The notes beneath the pieces were generated by a model, which searched no databases, was not told the DNA's origin, and was given only the letters and a program-made list of their open reading frames with translations. Positions 13,630 through 13,768 of a stretch of 13,768 nt of DNA are shown here, piece by piece (within the stretch, counting starts at the first letter, position 1; the number at the start of each line of letters is the position of its first letter). Source of the stretch: CAYPLH01 sp964411505. GTDB taxonomy: Bacteria; Bacillota; Clostridia; CAYPLH01; DUMO01. The translations under genes were made by a program, and so were the position numbers. The stretch spans positions 1 through 13,768 of the forward strand of contig CAYPLH010000079.1 of the NCBI GenBank assembly GCA_964411505.1, written 5' to 3'.

Positions 13630-13768
13630 TTAGCAAAATAATTCCCCAATGTAATAGCAAATATATGCATATTAGCTTTATCAGGAAGTAAAATTGATTT
13701 AATAGTTTTATTACCTTTTAAATAATATGTCTGAGCAAGTAATCTAGCGGAAAATTCAGGTACAAATG
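13617..13768 (-). CDS. C-terminal end of an unrecognised gene cut by the right edge
   Basis: An open frame enters from the right edge and stops with TAG at 13617-13619. The 49 visible residues begin FVPEFSARLLAQTYYLKGN and include LLPDKANMHIFAITLGNYF. The mix of helix-forming and hydrophobic residues looks like real coding sequence, but I recognise no family. It lies upstream of and on the same strand as the RiPP operon, with a gap of about 290 bp and a separate candidate promoter. It is probably not part of the same operon. Confidence 0.5.
   Translation of the reverse strand, partial: FVPEFSARLLAQTYYLKGNKTIKSILLPDKANMHIFAITLGNYFANNVT

Overview
The window looks like accessory DNA from a low-GC Firmicute, most likely an anaerobic clostridium. 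The signs are strong AT bias, near-consensus GGAGG ribosome binding sites before almost every gene, a secreted multidomain carbohydrate-type protein with Pro-Thr linkers, and a Cys-rich peptide maturation cassette of a type known from Clostridia. Apart from the transposase, all supported genes are on the minus strand. There are no rRNA, tRNA or CRISPR features.

Layout from left to right. Positions 1-41 hold the first 13 codons of a minus-strand gene that leaves the window. Positions 42-339 carry a 97-bp intergenic repeat (copy 1) built from AAGTGAACTT dyads, plus two hairpins. Positions 340-3435 encode a 1031-residue secreted protein: signal peptide, N-terminal beta-type domain, two near-identical jelly-roll-like modules and an alpha-helical C-terminal domain of unrecognised family. 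Positions 3436-4066 are non-coding and hold a 5' UTR hairpin and copy 2 of the 97-bp repeat. Positions 4067-13326 are a natural-product (RiPP) operon read right to left. At the right edge (13617-13768) is the C-terminal end of an unrecognised minus-strand gene.

The RiPP operon in transcription order: a radical SAM/SPASM maturase (CcpM-like); a 4-nt-overlapping acyl-carrier-like protein fused to a 2x[4Fe-4S] ferredoxin; two tandem 47-residue Cys-rich precursor peptides; an intracellular subtilisin-type peptidase fused to a P-loop-like peptide-maturation domain; a 121-aa protein that looks like the frame-shifted end of that domain; and two overlapping ABC transporter genes with ATPase domains but no C39 peptidase domain. 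Both precursors were found by reading the sequence: their true ORFs are short, and one lies in a different frame from the longer ORF covering this region. The likely scheme, inferred from gene families, is that the ferredoxin feeds electrons to the radical SAM enzyme, which cross-links the Cys-rich core. The ACP domain may tether a thioester or an acyl group. The S8 peptidase removes the leader, and the ABC pair exports the product or protects the producer.

A 1677-bp insertion sequence (9845-11521) has landed in the 22-nt gap between the ACP-ferredoxin gene and the first precursor, in the opposite orientation. It has 12-bp terminal inverted repeats and an 8-bp target duplication (CATTATTT). 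Removing it restores a tight operon with every ribosome binding site intact. The insertion therefore separates the maturase from its substrates, and the cluster in this strain may be silent or rewired.
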